Assembly (NCBI GenBank): GCA_937961455.1
Contig: CALGNN010000120.1
Span: 1-34,900 of the forward strand
Reading direction: 5' to 3'
Source: an uncultured Saprospiraceae bacterium
GTDB lineage: Bacteria > Bacteroidota > Bacteroidia > Chitinophagales > Saprospiraceae
DNA: 34,900 nucleotides
In this document: one piece after another, positions 26,695-34,482 of the stretch
Layout of the letters: each line of letters starts with the position of its first letter
Numbering within the stretch: the first letter of the stretch is position 1
Program-made: the position numbers and the translations under genes
Notes under the pieces: model-generated
What the model was told of the DNA's origin: nothing
Database searches by the model: none
The model's input: only the letters and a program-made list of their open reading frames with translations

Positions 26695-27486
26695 CTAGTA
26701 ATTTATATTTAATGCATCCAAAGTCTTTAAATTAAGTCGACCAATGGGCAATTTATTATCTTTTTGAAATTTCACAAATGCTCTTTGTAGATCAATATAA
26801 TTTATGCCATCTTTTTCATCAAGCTCATATCCTTTTTCATTAAGTCTTCTTTTGATTTTTTTAATTTTCATTTTATTTAAATCCTTTACACACAGGCAAG
26901 GTTCATATCTCTTATAACCTCCTTTTTCAATTGTTTCTTTTCTTTGAATTACTCTTAGTTCTCCATGGGAATTAATGGTATCTAAAATTGTTTTGATATT
27001 ATCTTGTATGAGGTTTTTTTCATAACACAAGAATGCTCCTTTTTTAAAGTATAAAAATTGTAGATTAATATCTAACGCTTTTAAGGTTTCTACACTGTAG
27101 TATCCAATTGCTAAATTATTCTCCTTTTGATAAAGACTTAGAGGAATTAATAATTTATCAACCATAGAAACTTGTATATTATTTGTGTTATATCCTTTCT
27201 CTTGAAGTGCTTTTCTTATTTTATTTAATCGATGCTTTGTTAAATCTTTTTCACAAAGTATGGGTATTGATTTAGCGTCTTCTTTTTTTATAAATTCTAA
27301 TTCTTTTACACGTTTATTATCATTTGGATTTAATAATTCTTTTTCTATCGTTTTATGTTTTGATGGAATTATTATCTCTGCATAGCACCATTTTTCTTTT
27401 TTTACTTTAAATGGATATGCGAGTAGTAAAAAAAATACAATTGAAAAATATCCATAACTAGTAAAACTTCTCATTCTAGGATACAT
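26695..27486 (-). CDS. Membrane-anchored or exported protein with two peptidoglycan-binding-like repeats
   Basis: The 263-residue protein has a hydrophobic N-terminal segment (YFSIVFFLLLAYPF, about residues 13-26), a signal peptide or anchor. Two similar repeats follow, at about 76-140 and 197-263. Each opens with Cys-x-KDL and a KIRKALQEKGY or KIKRRLNEKGY helix and closes with a Y/FQKxNxLxIGxxxxxTLxALxI element (SLYQKENNLAIG, VKFQKDNKLPIG). That is the pattern of the three-helix PG_binding_1 domain in Bacteroidota envelope proteins. The middle (about 141-196) has further cysteines. It may attach to cell wall or to another envelope protein. No catalytic domain is visible. Confidence 0.65.
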   Translation of the reverse strand: MYPRMRSFTSYGYFSIVFFLLLAYPFKVKKEKWCYAEIIIPSKHKTIEKELLNPNDNKRVKELEFIKKEDAKSIPILCEKDLTKHRLNKIRKALQEKGYNTNNIQVSMVDKLLIPLSLYQKENNLAIGYYSVETLKALDINLQFLYFKKGAFLCYEKNLIQDNIKTILDTINSHGELRVIQRKETIEKGGYKRYEPCLCVKDLNKMKIKKIKRRLNEKGYELDEKDGINYIDLQRAFVKFQKDNKLPIGRLNLKTLDALNINY

Positions 27487-27622
27487 TTTTAGTTTTATTA
27501 AAAAGGTATTTTGATTTCCAATTTTGATATTCTGTTTTTCAGAAAATTCAAAATCTCATTTATGGTATTTGGCGTCTTAGCTTTTCAATTAGAATCCTAA
27601 ATTGTTTCAAATTATTAAAGTT

Positions 27623-27668
27623 ATTGGATTGTATAAGCGGTCTTTTAATACCACTTATACAAACCAAT
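27623..27668 (-). terminator. Long imperfect hairpin after the amine oxidase gene
   Basis: TTGTATAAG (27629-27637) pairs with CTTATACAA (27654-27662). It is extended inward by GGT/ACC past one mismatch, and outward by ATTGG (27623-27627) with CCAAT (27664-27668) past another. It begins 53 bases after the amine oxidase stop, as a terminator or processing stem would. There is no long T run on the minus side. Confidence 0.5.
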
Positions 27669-27720
27669 TTGTGCAGTAAATATAAATGCTCGCAATAAGT
27701 TCAATGATACAAAGAATCGA

Positions 27721-29388
27721 TTAAATTGTAGAATTTGGATTCTGGCAGCCAATATACACTTCATTTATTTTTTTTAATCCAAATTCGGATAAGACTAAAT
27801 CAGTAGATCGTAAGGAACCATTTACCCAACCTTGCATATCTGACCAAGACTCATTACAGCTATAAATTTCTTCATCAACAATTAGCTTTGTCATGCGTTT
27901 GATAACTTTTTTGTCATCCGAATTTAAAGCCCATTGGTGATAAGCATAACCAAAATTATCTTTACCATCCCAATTACGGTAACTAGTCATTACTGGATTT
28001 GGAACATAGTGGGTTTTAAAGAGTTGCTTAAATTGTTTTAAGGCTTCGTCTACTACTGCTTGTGAAGCTGCAAATAAAGTTTGCGGAGGTTTGCTATGTT
28101 CTCTTTGAAGTTCAGAATCGAATAGGGGTCCAACATTCTGTAATCCTTGCCAATAATTTGTATTGTTATAATCACAATAAATCGTAAGGGCAGCAGCTTG
28201 AGTATCAGATGGACCATTTACAGGGTAAAATGGGTATACTGCATTTACAGGAAGATCTGTAAAAGATGGTCCGAAAATAATTTCTGCTTGGCCAGTTTCT
28301 CCATTTTTCCACCAAGGTTTATCGAAATATAAGTTGATTTTTAACAAGCGCATATTGACAATAGAATGGATGTCCTGCCATATTTGCGAAGCATTTTCAG
28401 CATCATTTAATACAGGAGAATTAATGAAAACCTGTTGCATGGCATTACTAGCTATGGCTAAAATAATCTTTGACGCATTGATTTTTGTTTTCTCCTTGCT
28501 AGATGTATTTAGAATAATTTTTTTGTTAGAAGCTACTTTACAAAGTTCTATTGCGTATCCGCCCTCCAAAGATTTTGAGATACTATCAAGGTTTGTACTT
28601 AAGAAAATTTCACCACCTAAATCTTCAACTTCCTTTTGCAAAGCTTTAATCAATGTGCTAAATCCGTATTTGAAAGTGTGATAATGTGGATTTTTAGGGA
28701 AATCTTCTAGGATTTGCCAAGCTTCACCTGCACTAACTGTAGATAAAAACGGCGCTTGAAAACCAACTGTATCAACCATCATGTTAATACATTCTTTGGT
28801 ATAGCCCATATCACTGAACAAACCACCCATTTGCCATTTGTTCAAAGTAATTCCTTTCCATTTAAATTCTAATCGGAATTTTTGCCAAAACTCAGGCGTT
28901 GGATTCGCAGGAGCTACATCAACTCCATTAGCCTTTAGAATTCGATTATAGATTGTGTTTAATATCGTGCCCGGACTTTGATTTTGCTCAGCAGGAGCAA
29001 GCTTGTACAATTTGCTCCAAATGGCATTGTTATTAGCTGATGCCTCGTCTGCCGTGAAACTACATCCACGGACAAAAAAACGATTTGTAGTCATTGGGAA
29101 ATCCACAATTTGTTCGCATAGTTTCAGACCGTAAAAAAGAGACATCAATTCTTCCATTTGATAATTGAAACGCATGCCACCTTCTTCATCTCTAACAACT
29201 ACAGCTTCGTTAGTTTCATCATTAATTTTAATTAAATCTGTATCCAAACGACCACCTGTTCTGTTCAATCTTTCTACGATAGTCACTTTTCTATTAGGAT
29301 CCTGTTTTAAAAGTCGCCAAGCAGCGTAGAGTCCTGAAACTCCAGCACCAACAATAAGTATATCTGTTTTATTTGGTAATGATTTCAT
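27721..29388 (-). CDS. FAD-dependent amine oxidase (L-amino acid oxidase/monoamine oxidase-like)
   Basis: I place the start at the ATG 29386-29388 (MKSLPNKTDILIVGAG, 555 residues); the frame extends 13 codons to a TTG that lies inside a terminator stem. The Rossmann FAD motif DILIVGAGVSGLYAAWRLL is at about residues 9-27, with VTIVERLNRTGGRLDT following. The C-terminal flavin amine oxidase region has SWSDMQGWVNGSLRSTDLVL. No signal peptide is present. Flavin amine oxidases convert amines or amino acids to imines and release hydrogen peroxide. The gene follows the haem-barrel gene, separated from it by an intrinsic terminator. The closest functional analogues would be L-amino acid oxidases, some of which are antibacterial through peroxide, but the substrate cannot be read from the sequence. 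Confidence 0.85.
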   Translation of the reverse strand: MKSLPNKTDILIVGAGVSGLYAAWRLLKQDPNRKVTIVERLNRTGGRLDTDLIKINDETNEAVVVRDEEGGMRFNYQMEELMSLFYGLKLCEQIVDFPMTTNRFFVRGCSFTADEASANNNAIWSKLYKLAPAEQNQSPGTILNTIYNRILKANGVDVAPANPTPEFWQKFRLEFKWKGITLNKWQMGGLFSDMGYTKECINMMVDTVGFQAPFLSTVSAGEAWQILEDFPKNPHYHTFKYGFSTLIKALQKEVEDLGGEIFLSTNLDSISKSLEGGYAIELCKVASNKKIILNTSSKEKTKINASKIILAIASNAMQQVFINSPVLNDAENASQIWQDIHSIVNMRLLKINLYFDKPWWKNGETGQAEIIFGPSFTDLPVNAVYPFYPVNGPSDTQAAALTIYCDYNNTNYWQGLQNVGPLFDSELQREHSKPPQTLFAASQAVVDEALKQFKQLFKTHYVPNPVMTSYRNWDGKDNFGYAYHQWALNSDDKKVIKRMTKLIVDEEIYSCNESWSDMQGWVNGSLRSTDLVLSEFGLKKINEVYIGCQNPNSTI

Positions 29389-29422
29389 GTTTAATGTTTT
29401 TTGAGATAGGTTCAGAAAAAAA

Positions 29423-29452
29423 CTCAACTGAAGTTAATTTACCTCAGTTGAG
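29423..29452 (-). terminator. Intrinsic terminator between the haem-barrel and amine oxidase genes
   Basis: CTCAACTGA (29423-29431) and TCAGTTGAG (29444-29452) form a perfect 9-bp stem with a 12-base loop. On the minus strand a run of seven T follows at once. It begins 10 bases after the stop of the haem-barrel gene and ends 35 bases before the amine oxidase ATG. This is a textbook rho-independent terminator, placed so that it would limit read-through into the oxidase gene. Confidence 0.8.
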
Positions 29453-29461
29453 CTGTGTTAA

Positions 29462-30769
29462 TTAATATTTTGAATGTCCCATTGGACAAACGATAGGTGC
29501 TGGGCTACCTGGAACTTTTTCATCAGATTCCGAAGGGATAAGGATTCCTGCTAATCTTTTATTATCTGGAATGTCTTTTAATCGTCTTAAAGTATTTACT
29601 TGAATATGAGGCCATTGGGTAGTTCCACCATTTGAACCAAACATGAATTCAAAATCTACGATTTGCTCATATTGTAATTGTTCTATAAGTCCTCCAAAAT
29701 CATCGTCGTAAACTTCCTCTAACCACATACGAAAACGTACCCTTGTAACTTTGCAGTAACGATCAATCATCACGTTATTAATCATTCCACCTTGAACACC
29801 TGTTTCATGGAAAGAATCCAATGAAATCAATTGATACTTTTTAAACTTAAGATCTTTGTTAGCGTCAATCAACTTTAAGTTTGGCTGAACTGTATATGGA
29901 AATTTTGCACCAAATTTATCGTAGTTGAAAACTTTTAAGAAATACGCACGCGCACTGTTTAAACCACTTTCTCTGGGTCCACCTTCAGGATTTTGATCTT
30001 CCCTTGGCAGTTTAGTCCAAGCTGGTTTATCACGACAATCTTTAATAAGGTCCTTCTCTGGTTTTATTCCCATAGTTTTAGATACTGCTAAATATTGTGG
30101 GTCCCATAGTTCTGCTATAGGCGGGGCTTGCCCTTCGACAGGTTCAGAAGCATTCCCAGTAATGTGTATGGTTGTGCCGTGAGGAATCACTCCCGAACGA
30201 GAAATTGTATAGGGAGGAATGAACTGAGGTCCTAGTTCACCTGGTCCAATAACGGGTTCTCCACCATCTTCTTTTACAGATTCTTCATCGGATGAGTGCT
30301 TGAATAAGTTTGGAGGATTTTGGGTCGGACTGTCTGCACTCCAAGGCATAATATTGTCACCTAACCAAAGGTACATTCCATCTTCAAAATGTTGCAATAA
30401 GTTATCATTGTCAATAATAGCAGTTTCGTATTTAACGGCTGCGTTAAACTGTTCGTTTGATCCTCCACGGTTTCGCACAGGAGCATTTACTTGAGTAAAC
30501 TTTAGTTGCTCTCTATATTCTTGAGATTTAAAATGGAATACACCAAATACGGTTTCCGAAGATGTCCCAGGAGAAGGCATTGGAGTGGTGTGTAATCCTT
30601 TAGGTCCATCCTTCCAGTTTACCCAAGTACCATGAAGTTTGGATAAAATTCCAAATTGGGCTCCATTATAATCACCGCCTTCTGGAAGTCTTGGTTTCCA
30701 TTTTGTGTATGGTTTTACCGAAGACTTTTGGGTTTTTTTAGCATTAGGATTTTTGTTTTCTTTTTTCAT
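29462..30769 (-). CDS. Nitrobindin-like haem-binding beta-barrel protein
   Basis: I use the ATG at 30767-30769 (MKKENKNPNAKK, 435 residues); a TTG two codons earlier is less likely. The N-terminal 50 residues are basic and low in complexity. The core, about residues 45-215, resembles haem-binding barrels of the nitrobindin type: GILSKLHGTWVNWKDG, a YREQLKFTQVNAPVRNRGG strand with the NRG element, LLQHFEDGMYLWLGD and VIPHGTTIHITGN. The C-terminal 200 residues (FRMWLEEVYDDDFGG, FEFMFGSNGGTTQWPHIQV) are not assigned. It is cytoplasmic by prediction. The amine oxidase gene follows directly, so the product may handle peroxide, or bind haem or a ligand, next to a peroxide-producing flavoenzyme. That link is inference. 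Confidence 0.65.
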   Translation of the reverse strand: MKKENKNPNAKKTQKSSVKPYTKWKPRLPEGGDYNGAQFGILSKLHGTWVNWKDGPKGLHTTPMPSPGTSSETVFGVFHFKSQEYREQLKFTQVNAPVRNRGGSNEQFNAAVKYETAIIDNDNLLQHFEDGMYLWLGDNIMPWSADSPTQNPPNLFKHSSDEESVKEDGGEPVIGPGELGPQFIPPYTISRSGVIPHGTTIHITGNASEPVEGQAPPIAELWDPQYLAVSKTMGIKPEKDLIKDCRDKPAWTKLPREDQNPEGGPRESGLNSARAYFLKVFNYDKFGAKFPYTVQPNLKLIDANKDLKFKKYQLISLDSFHETGVQGGMINNVMIDRYCKVTRVRFRMWLEEVYDDDFGGLIEQLQYEQIVDFEFMFGSNGGTTQWPHIQVNTLRRLKDIPDNKRLAGILIPSESDEKVPGSPAPIVCPMGHSKY

Positions 30770-30832
30770 GATCAATTTTTTTTTGAATTAATAAGCTTTT
30801 TTTGAAGGTTCGTAGGCATAATCAAGACTTCT

Positions 30833-30991
30833 CTAGCAATGTAATGTTGAGCTGTAAATTTGGGAATTTGAATACTGAAGTAATTGTTTAAAATACCTTA
30901 CGTGTGCTTTGTCGTTGTTGTAAATTGCGGGACTCATCAGCTGATCTAAATATTCAACGGGAAGAGAATGTACGCCTTTAACAACGGACAT
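30833..30991 (-). CDS. Possible small protein of 52 residues, unknown function
   Basis: An ATG at 30989-30991 opens a frame of 52 codons ending in TAG at 30833-30835. The product begins MSVVKGVHSLPVEYLDQLM and continues with AIYNNDKAHVRYFKQLLQYS. The amino-acid mix is that of a soluble helical protein, not of random AT-rich sequence. An in-frame stop lies two codons before the ATG, so it is not an obvious 3' fragment of a longer upstream frame. It ends 63 bases before the haem-barrel ATG on the same strand and could be the first gene of that transcription unit, a leader, or a remnant. I do not recognise it. Confidence 0.4.
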   Translation of the reverse strand: MSVVKGVHSLPVEYLDQLMSPAIYNNDKAHVRYFKQLLQYSNSQIYSSTLHC

Positions 30992-31394
30992 GAATTTCTA
31001 TAAGTCCATAAGAATAGCGTTTGTTTTTAAAAAATAATTATGTGAGTTTGAGTTAGAACATTTTTATCCTTAATTAGATATTAAATGAGCATAACAAACT
31101 TGTTAAATAGCTGAAAAGCCTATTGGCTAGATTCAGCAATCCTAAGTCTAGATGTTGAAATTGATAAAAGATGAAAATTGCAGCACTGAAAAAAATGTTT
31201 TCATATTTATTATTTCTTTGATTCCATATGCATTTTGAAATCAAAAAACTATCTAAAAACTTGATTTGAAGTTAAAGGGAAGAGGGCAACATATCAATCA
31301 CATGAAAATGTGTCCTTAATAAATTCCTGTATATTACTGATTGTAGTTTTGCTAAACTTTGTATGGGCGTTCTAGCATTTGTTGTCGATATTAT
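30992..31394. other. Intergenic region without a recognised gene
   Basis: These 403 bases lie between the lamin-tail-domain gene and the small frame at 30833-30991. They are AT-rich, with frequent stops in all frames and no convincing repeat or RNA. The region probably carries the promoter of the haem-barrel/amine oxidase genes, but no exact TAnnTTTG element was found on the minus strand. Confidence 0.4.
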
Positions 31395-32129
31395 TTAATT
31401 CAATCGTACTATCTTTTTTAAATAAGATCCTTGTCCAGCATGTATTTTTAGAACATACACATCGGGAATTAAATTACTTAGGTCTACAGTAAATGAATTA
31501 ACGTAGTACGCTTTTTCTAGTAGCAGTTTGCCATTTATTGAAAATAGATATAAATTAATGACTTCACTCGAAGAGACATTTAGGTCAACATGAATAATAC
31601 CAGTAGTAAGAGTGGGATAAATCATCCAATCATTGTTAACATCATAAGTACTTGTAAGCTGACAATCATTTATTGTTAATGGAGTTGGGTTATCTATTAC
31701 AGTCCATTCTCCATTCAAACACTTTCCATAACTTTGATCTTCCATCAAGGGTGGGATATTAACAGATTCGATCTCTGTTAAACTATCTGATTCAAATAAG
31801 CCAAGAAATTCTCCATTCGTTGCTGAAAGTCTGAAATTGGTATGGTAATCACCTTGATGTTCTTCATCATCTGCCCAAAGCAAAAAATATTCATTAGGGA
31901 GAAGGATGGTGTTAGCTGGTATTTGCCAGGTGTCTACATTATCTTTTAAAACAAGTCCTCCAATATCAACTTGGAAATCTTCTGGATTATGAATTTCAAT
32001 CCAATCATCATATTCACCAAAATTATCAGCAATTGTAGATGAGTTTGAAGATTGTATCTCATTTATTACTACTTGAGAATAACAAAATGAGGAAACAAGT
32101 ACCATTAATGTTGTAAACAATAGCTTCAT
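31395..32129 (-). CDS. Secreted lamin-tail-domain protein with T9SS sorting domain
   Basis: The 244-residue protein has a signal peptide (about residues 1-18, ending FCYSQ) and a lamin tail domain at about 19-115: VVINEIQSSNSSTIAD, YDDWIEIHNPEDFQVDIGG and LLPNEYFLLWADD. Residues from about 168 form a T9SS type A sorting domain (IYPTLTTGIIHVDL ... DVYVLKIHAGQGSYLKKIV). Bacterial lamin tail domains are immunoglobulin-like modules found on surface proteins with CotH kinases, nucleases or adhesins. Here the module stands alone without an enzyme, so an adhesive or structural surface role is the cautious reading. Confidence 0.85.
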   Translation of the reverse strand: MKLLFTTLMVLVSSFCYSQVVINEIQSSNSSTIADNFGEYDDWIEIHNPEDFQVDIGGLVLKDNVDTWQIPANTILLPNEYFLLWADDEEHQGDYHTNFRLSATNGEFLGLFESDSLTEIESVNIPPLMEDQSYGKCLNGEWTVIDNPTPLTINDCQLTSTYDVNNDWMIYPTLTTGIIHVDLNVSSSEVINLYLFSINGKLLLEKAYYVNSFTVDLSNLIPDVYVLKIHAGQGSYLKKIVRLN

Positions 32130-32163
32130 TTTATTTTATTTTAACAGCGACAAGGCATTCCCA

Positions 32164-32195
32164 ATAGGTCAGAACTGTTCTCAGTGCTGACCTAT
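32164..32195 (-). terminator. Hairpin after the DUF4174 gene
   Basis: ATAGGTCAG (32164-32172) pairs with CTGACCTAT (32187-32195). Inside it ACTG (32174-32177) pairs with CAGT (32182-32185) round a 4-base loop, with one mismatch between the two stems. It begins 28 bases after the DUF4174 stop. No T run follows on the minus strand, so it may be a stabilising stem or operator rather than an intrinsic terminator. Confidence 0.45.
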
Positions 32196-32222
32196 GTGGA
32201 TTGTTATACGCTGTATTTTTTG

Positions 32223-32672
32223 TCAATTTTTTCTAACGCTATTCTTTAATTCTGATTTTCTCATTGGCATCGAATCAATTATACTAAACAGTTCTTCTTT
32301 CAATACCACTTCTGTTTTTTGAAGTTTTACTCCTCCATCTAATCCTATCAAAATTATCTCAAAGTCGTATGCTTCATTTAATATTTCTTTGGTCAAATTT
32401 GATGATAGCTCACCAGTCTCTTCTTGGTTACTATTTCCATAATCTTTCAACATGTATCTAGATCCTATTATTTGATACACTATCAATTTTCTATCATTCA
32501 GCCCTTTTACTGAATTGTCAAATTCTTTGAGTTGTTTTTGATATTTACTTGACTGTGCATCATGCGTTTTTACAATTAGTATTCTGTTTTCCCAAGTATG
32601 ATCTTTCAAATTTTGACCATTCATAATTGAAGATATTAAGCATCCAATCATTATTAAAATTGTTTTGTTCAT
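32223..32672 (-). CDS. Exported DUF4174 family protein
   Basis: The 149-residue product has a signal peptide (about residues 1-19, ending MNGQ). The mature part matches DUF4174: HTWENRILIVKTHD, YQKQLKEFDNSVKGLNDRKLIVY, the FEIILIGLDGGVKLQKTE strand-turn and the closing SIIDSMPMRKSEL. The family has a thioredoxin-like appearance but no active-site cysteines, and no function is established. It precedes the lamin-tail-domain gene on the same strand, with a hairpin between them, so separate transcripts are likely. Confidence 0.82.
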   Translation of the reverse strand: MNKTILIMIGCLISSIMNGQNLKDHTWENRILIVKTHDAQSSKYQKQLKEFDNSVKGLNDRKLIVYQIIGSRYMLKDYGNSNQEETGELSSNLTKEILNEAYDFEIILIGLDGGVKLQKTEVVLKEELFSIIDSMPMRKSELKNSVRKN

Positions 32673-32940
32673 TTCTAGACAATTTTTTCAATTTTTTATT
32701 CTGACTTCCTCATGGTATGCAATGGTAAATATTAGCTGTGAGGGTCCGTATAATTTCCGTTAAGTTACTTTTACAACTTACGTTTATTAATAATGACTAA
32801 GTACCGTTTAACCATTATAAGTGTTTTACGTGTCAGATTCTTTGTTATAGCCTTTTATCTTTTCTTAACTCAAGTCAATGAATGCCATGAAAGTTTCCAT
32901 GACTTTTGTAAAGTAATTATTGTTAATGAAATTTCAATTT

Positions 32941-33882
32941 ATGAAAGCAATTATTTGGAGTAAATATGGAAAACCTGAAGTATTAAAATTACAAGAGTTT
33001 CCTAAGCCCACTCCTAAAAATAATGAAGTCTTAATAAAGATTTACGCAACTGCAGTTACAGCGAGTGATGTTTTGTTACGTGGATTACAAGCTCCATTTA
33101 TTTATCGTTTTTTAATGCAGTTAATGATGGGATTTAGAAAACCTAGAAATCCTATTATGGGAATGGTATTATCTGGAGTTGTCGAGCAGGTGGGGAAAAA
33201 TGTTGTTTCTTTAAAAAAAGGAGATCCCGTTTTTGCATCTTGTTCTATGTCAGCCTTTAAAATTCGATTTGGAGCATATGCAGAATATATGTGCTTACCT
33301 GAAGATTGGAATTTAACGATCAAACCCTCAAATGTAAGTTTTGAGGAAGCTGCTGCTATTCCTTATGGAGCTGGACTGGCTTGGTATTATTTTAAAAAAA
33401 TGAAAATTAAACCGAATCAAAAGGTTTTAATATATGGAGCATCTGGCAGTGTAGGATTATTTGCTACTCAAATTGCTAAAAAGGAAGGAGCAAACGTTAC
33501 TGCTGTTTGTAGTAGTAAAAATTTTAAATTGGTAAAATCCTTAGGCGCAGATAAAACAATCGATTATACCCTTTCCGGTTCAGTATCGCAATTAGAAAAA
33601 TATGATTTTGTGTTTGATGCTGTGGGAAAGACGAAAACGTCTAATTTAAAAATGCATTGTAAAAAATCATTGACACCTAATGGAAAATATATTTCAGTAG
33701 ATGATAGCGCTCCGACAACTTCAAAAGCTGATTTTATCAAAATCAAGAAATTTGTTGAACAAGGAATACTCAAAGCTACTATTGATAGAATTTATTCTTT
33801 AGAGCAAATTGTGGAGGCTCATAAATATGTGGAGCAAGGGCATAAAAAGGGGAGTGTAGTTATTTCAATAAATAATAATTGA
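32941..33882 (+). CDS. Zinc-independent MDR dehydrogenase (quinone oxidoreductase-like)
   Basis: The start is set at ATG 32941 because the family begins MKAIIWSKYGKPEVLKL; in-frame TTG 32920 and ATG 32926 would add a non-conserved leader. The 313-residue product has the GroES-like catalytic fold (about 1-120, with VTASDVLLRG and MGMVLSGVVEQVG) and an NAD(P)-binding Rossmann fold with VLIYGASGSVGLFATQIAKKEGA near residue 165, here IYGASGSVGLFATQIAK. Zinc-ligand cysteines are absent, as in quinone oxidoreductase and enoyl reductase members. These enzymes reduce quinones or activated double bonds with NADPH. It converges on a Crp/Fnr gene 6 bases away. Confidence 0.85.
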   Translation: MKAIIWSKYGKPEVLKLQEFPKPTPKNNEVLIKIYATAVTASDVLLRGLQAPFIYRFLMQLMMGFRKPRNPIMGMVLSGVVEQVGKNVVSLKKGDPVFASCSMSAFKIRFGAYAEYMCLPEDWNLTIKPSNVSFEEAAAIPYGAGLAWYYFKKMKIKPNQKVLIYGASGSVGLFATQIAKKEGANVTAVCSSKNFKLVKSLGADKTIDYTLSGSVSQLEKYDFVFDAVGKTKTSNLKMHCKKSLTPNGKYISVDDSAPTTSKADFIKIKKFVEQGILKATIDRIYSLEQIVEAHKYVEQGHKKGSVVISINNN

Positions 33883-33888
33883 TTTATG

Positions 33889-34482
33889 CTATTCCTTTTT
33901 TAATCGAAGGTCTGTCGCAATTCTTTTTCTTATCCTACTTAATGATTCTGGCTTCACACCTATATAGCTTGCAATTTGATATTGAGGAACTCTGTTTATT
34001 AATTCTGAATGATTTTTCTGCAAGTCAATATATCTTTCTTCTGGCGATTGGTTAACATATTTAGCTATTTCATTTTGTTGTCTTATTATTTCTTTTTCAA
34101 GAATTAATTGAGATGTTTTATAGAATTCAGGAAATTCTTCAAGAAAATCATTTCCTTGTTTATCATCTGCAATAACCAAATGGGAGTCTTCTATACATTC
34201 TAAATAGCATGCAGATTTTCCATCTTTATTAATATTTGTAAAAGGGAGAACCCACTCTTCTTCAATAAAAAAGTTTGATGTTTTTTCTTCACCATTTTTT
34301 AAATAGTATTGCCTAATACTCCCCTTAATAATGAAATAGTTGTCTTTAGGAATTTGACCTTCTTTGAGAAGAATTGTGCCCTTTTTGATTACACGAATTT
34401 CAGTGTCATTACGAATGATATTTTTTACATCTTCAGAAAGTGCTTGAAATTTTGAAAAATACGCTATTAGTTTTTCAATCAT
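33889..34482 (-). CDS. Crp/Fnr family transcriptional regulator
   Basis: The 197-residue protein has an N-terminal cyclic-nucleotide-binding beta-roll (IRVIKKGTILLKEGQIPKD, YFIIKGSIRQYYLKNGEEK, about residues 30-120), a dimerisation helix (LEKEIIRQQNEIAKYV) and a C-terminal winged helix with YQIASYIGVKPESLSRIRKRI, here read as QIASYIGVKPESLSRIRK. It lacks the cysteines of oxygen-sensing Fnr. Bacteroidota contain many such regulators with unknown ligands, often next to an oxidoreductase or transporter they control. Its convergent neighbour is the MDR dehydrogenase. Confidence 0.87.
   Translation of the reverse strand: MIEKLIAYFSKFQALSEDVKNIIRNDTEIRVIKKGTILLKEGQIPKDNYFIIKGSIRQYYLKNGEEKTSNFFIEEEWVLPFTNINKDGKSACYLECIEDSHLVIADDKQGNDFLEEFPEFYKTSQLILEKEIIRQQNEIAKYVNQSPEERYIDLQKNHSELINRVPQYQIASYIGVKPESLSRIRKRIATDLRLKKE

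Noticed and set aside
29389-29427. TTG start for the amine oxidase at 29427
   Set aside because: The codon lies inside the terminator stem and the leader it adds is encoded by the T run; the ATG at 29388 precedes the FAD motif at the usual distance.
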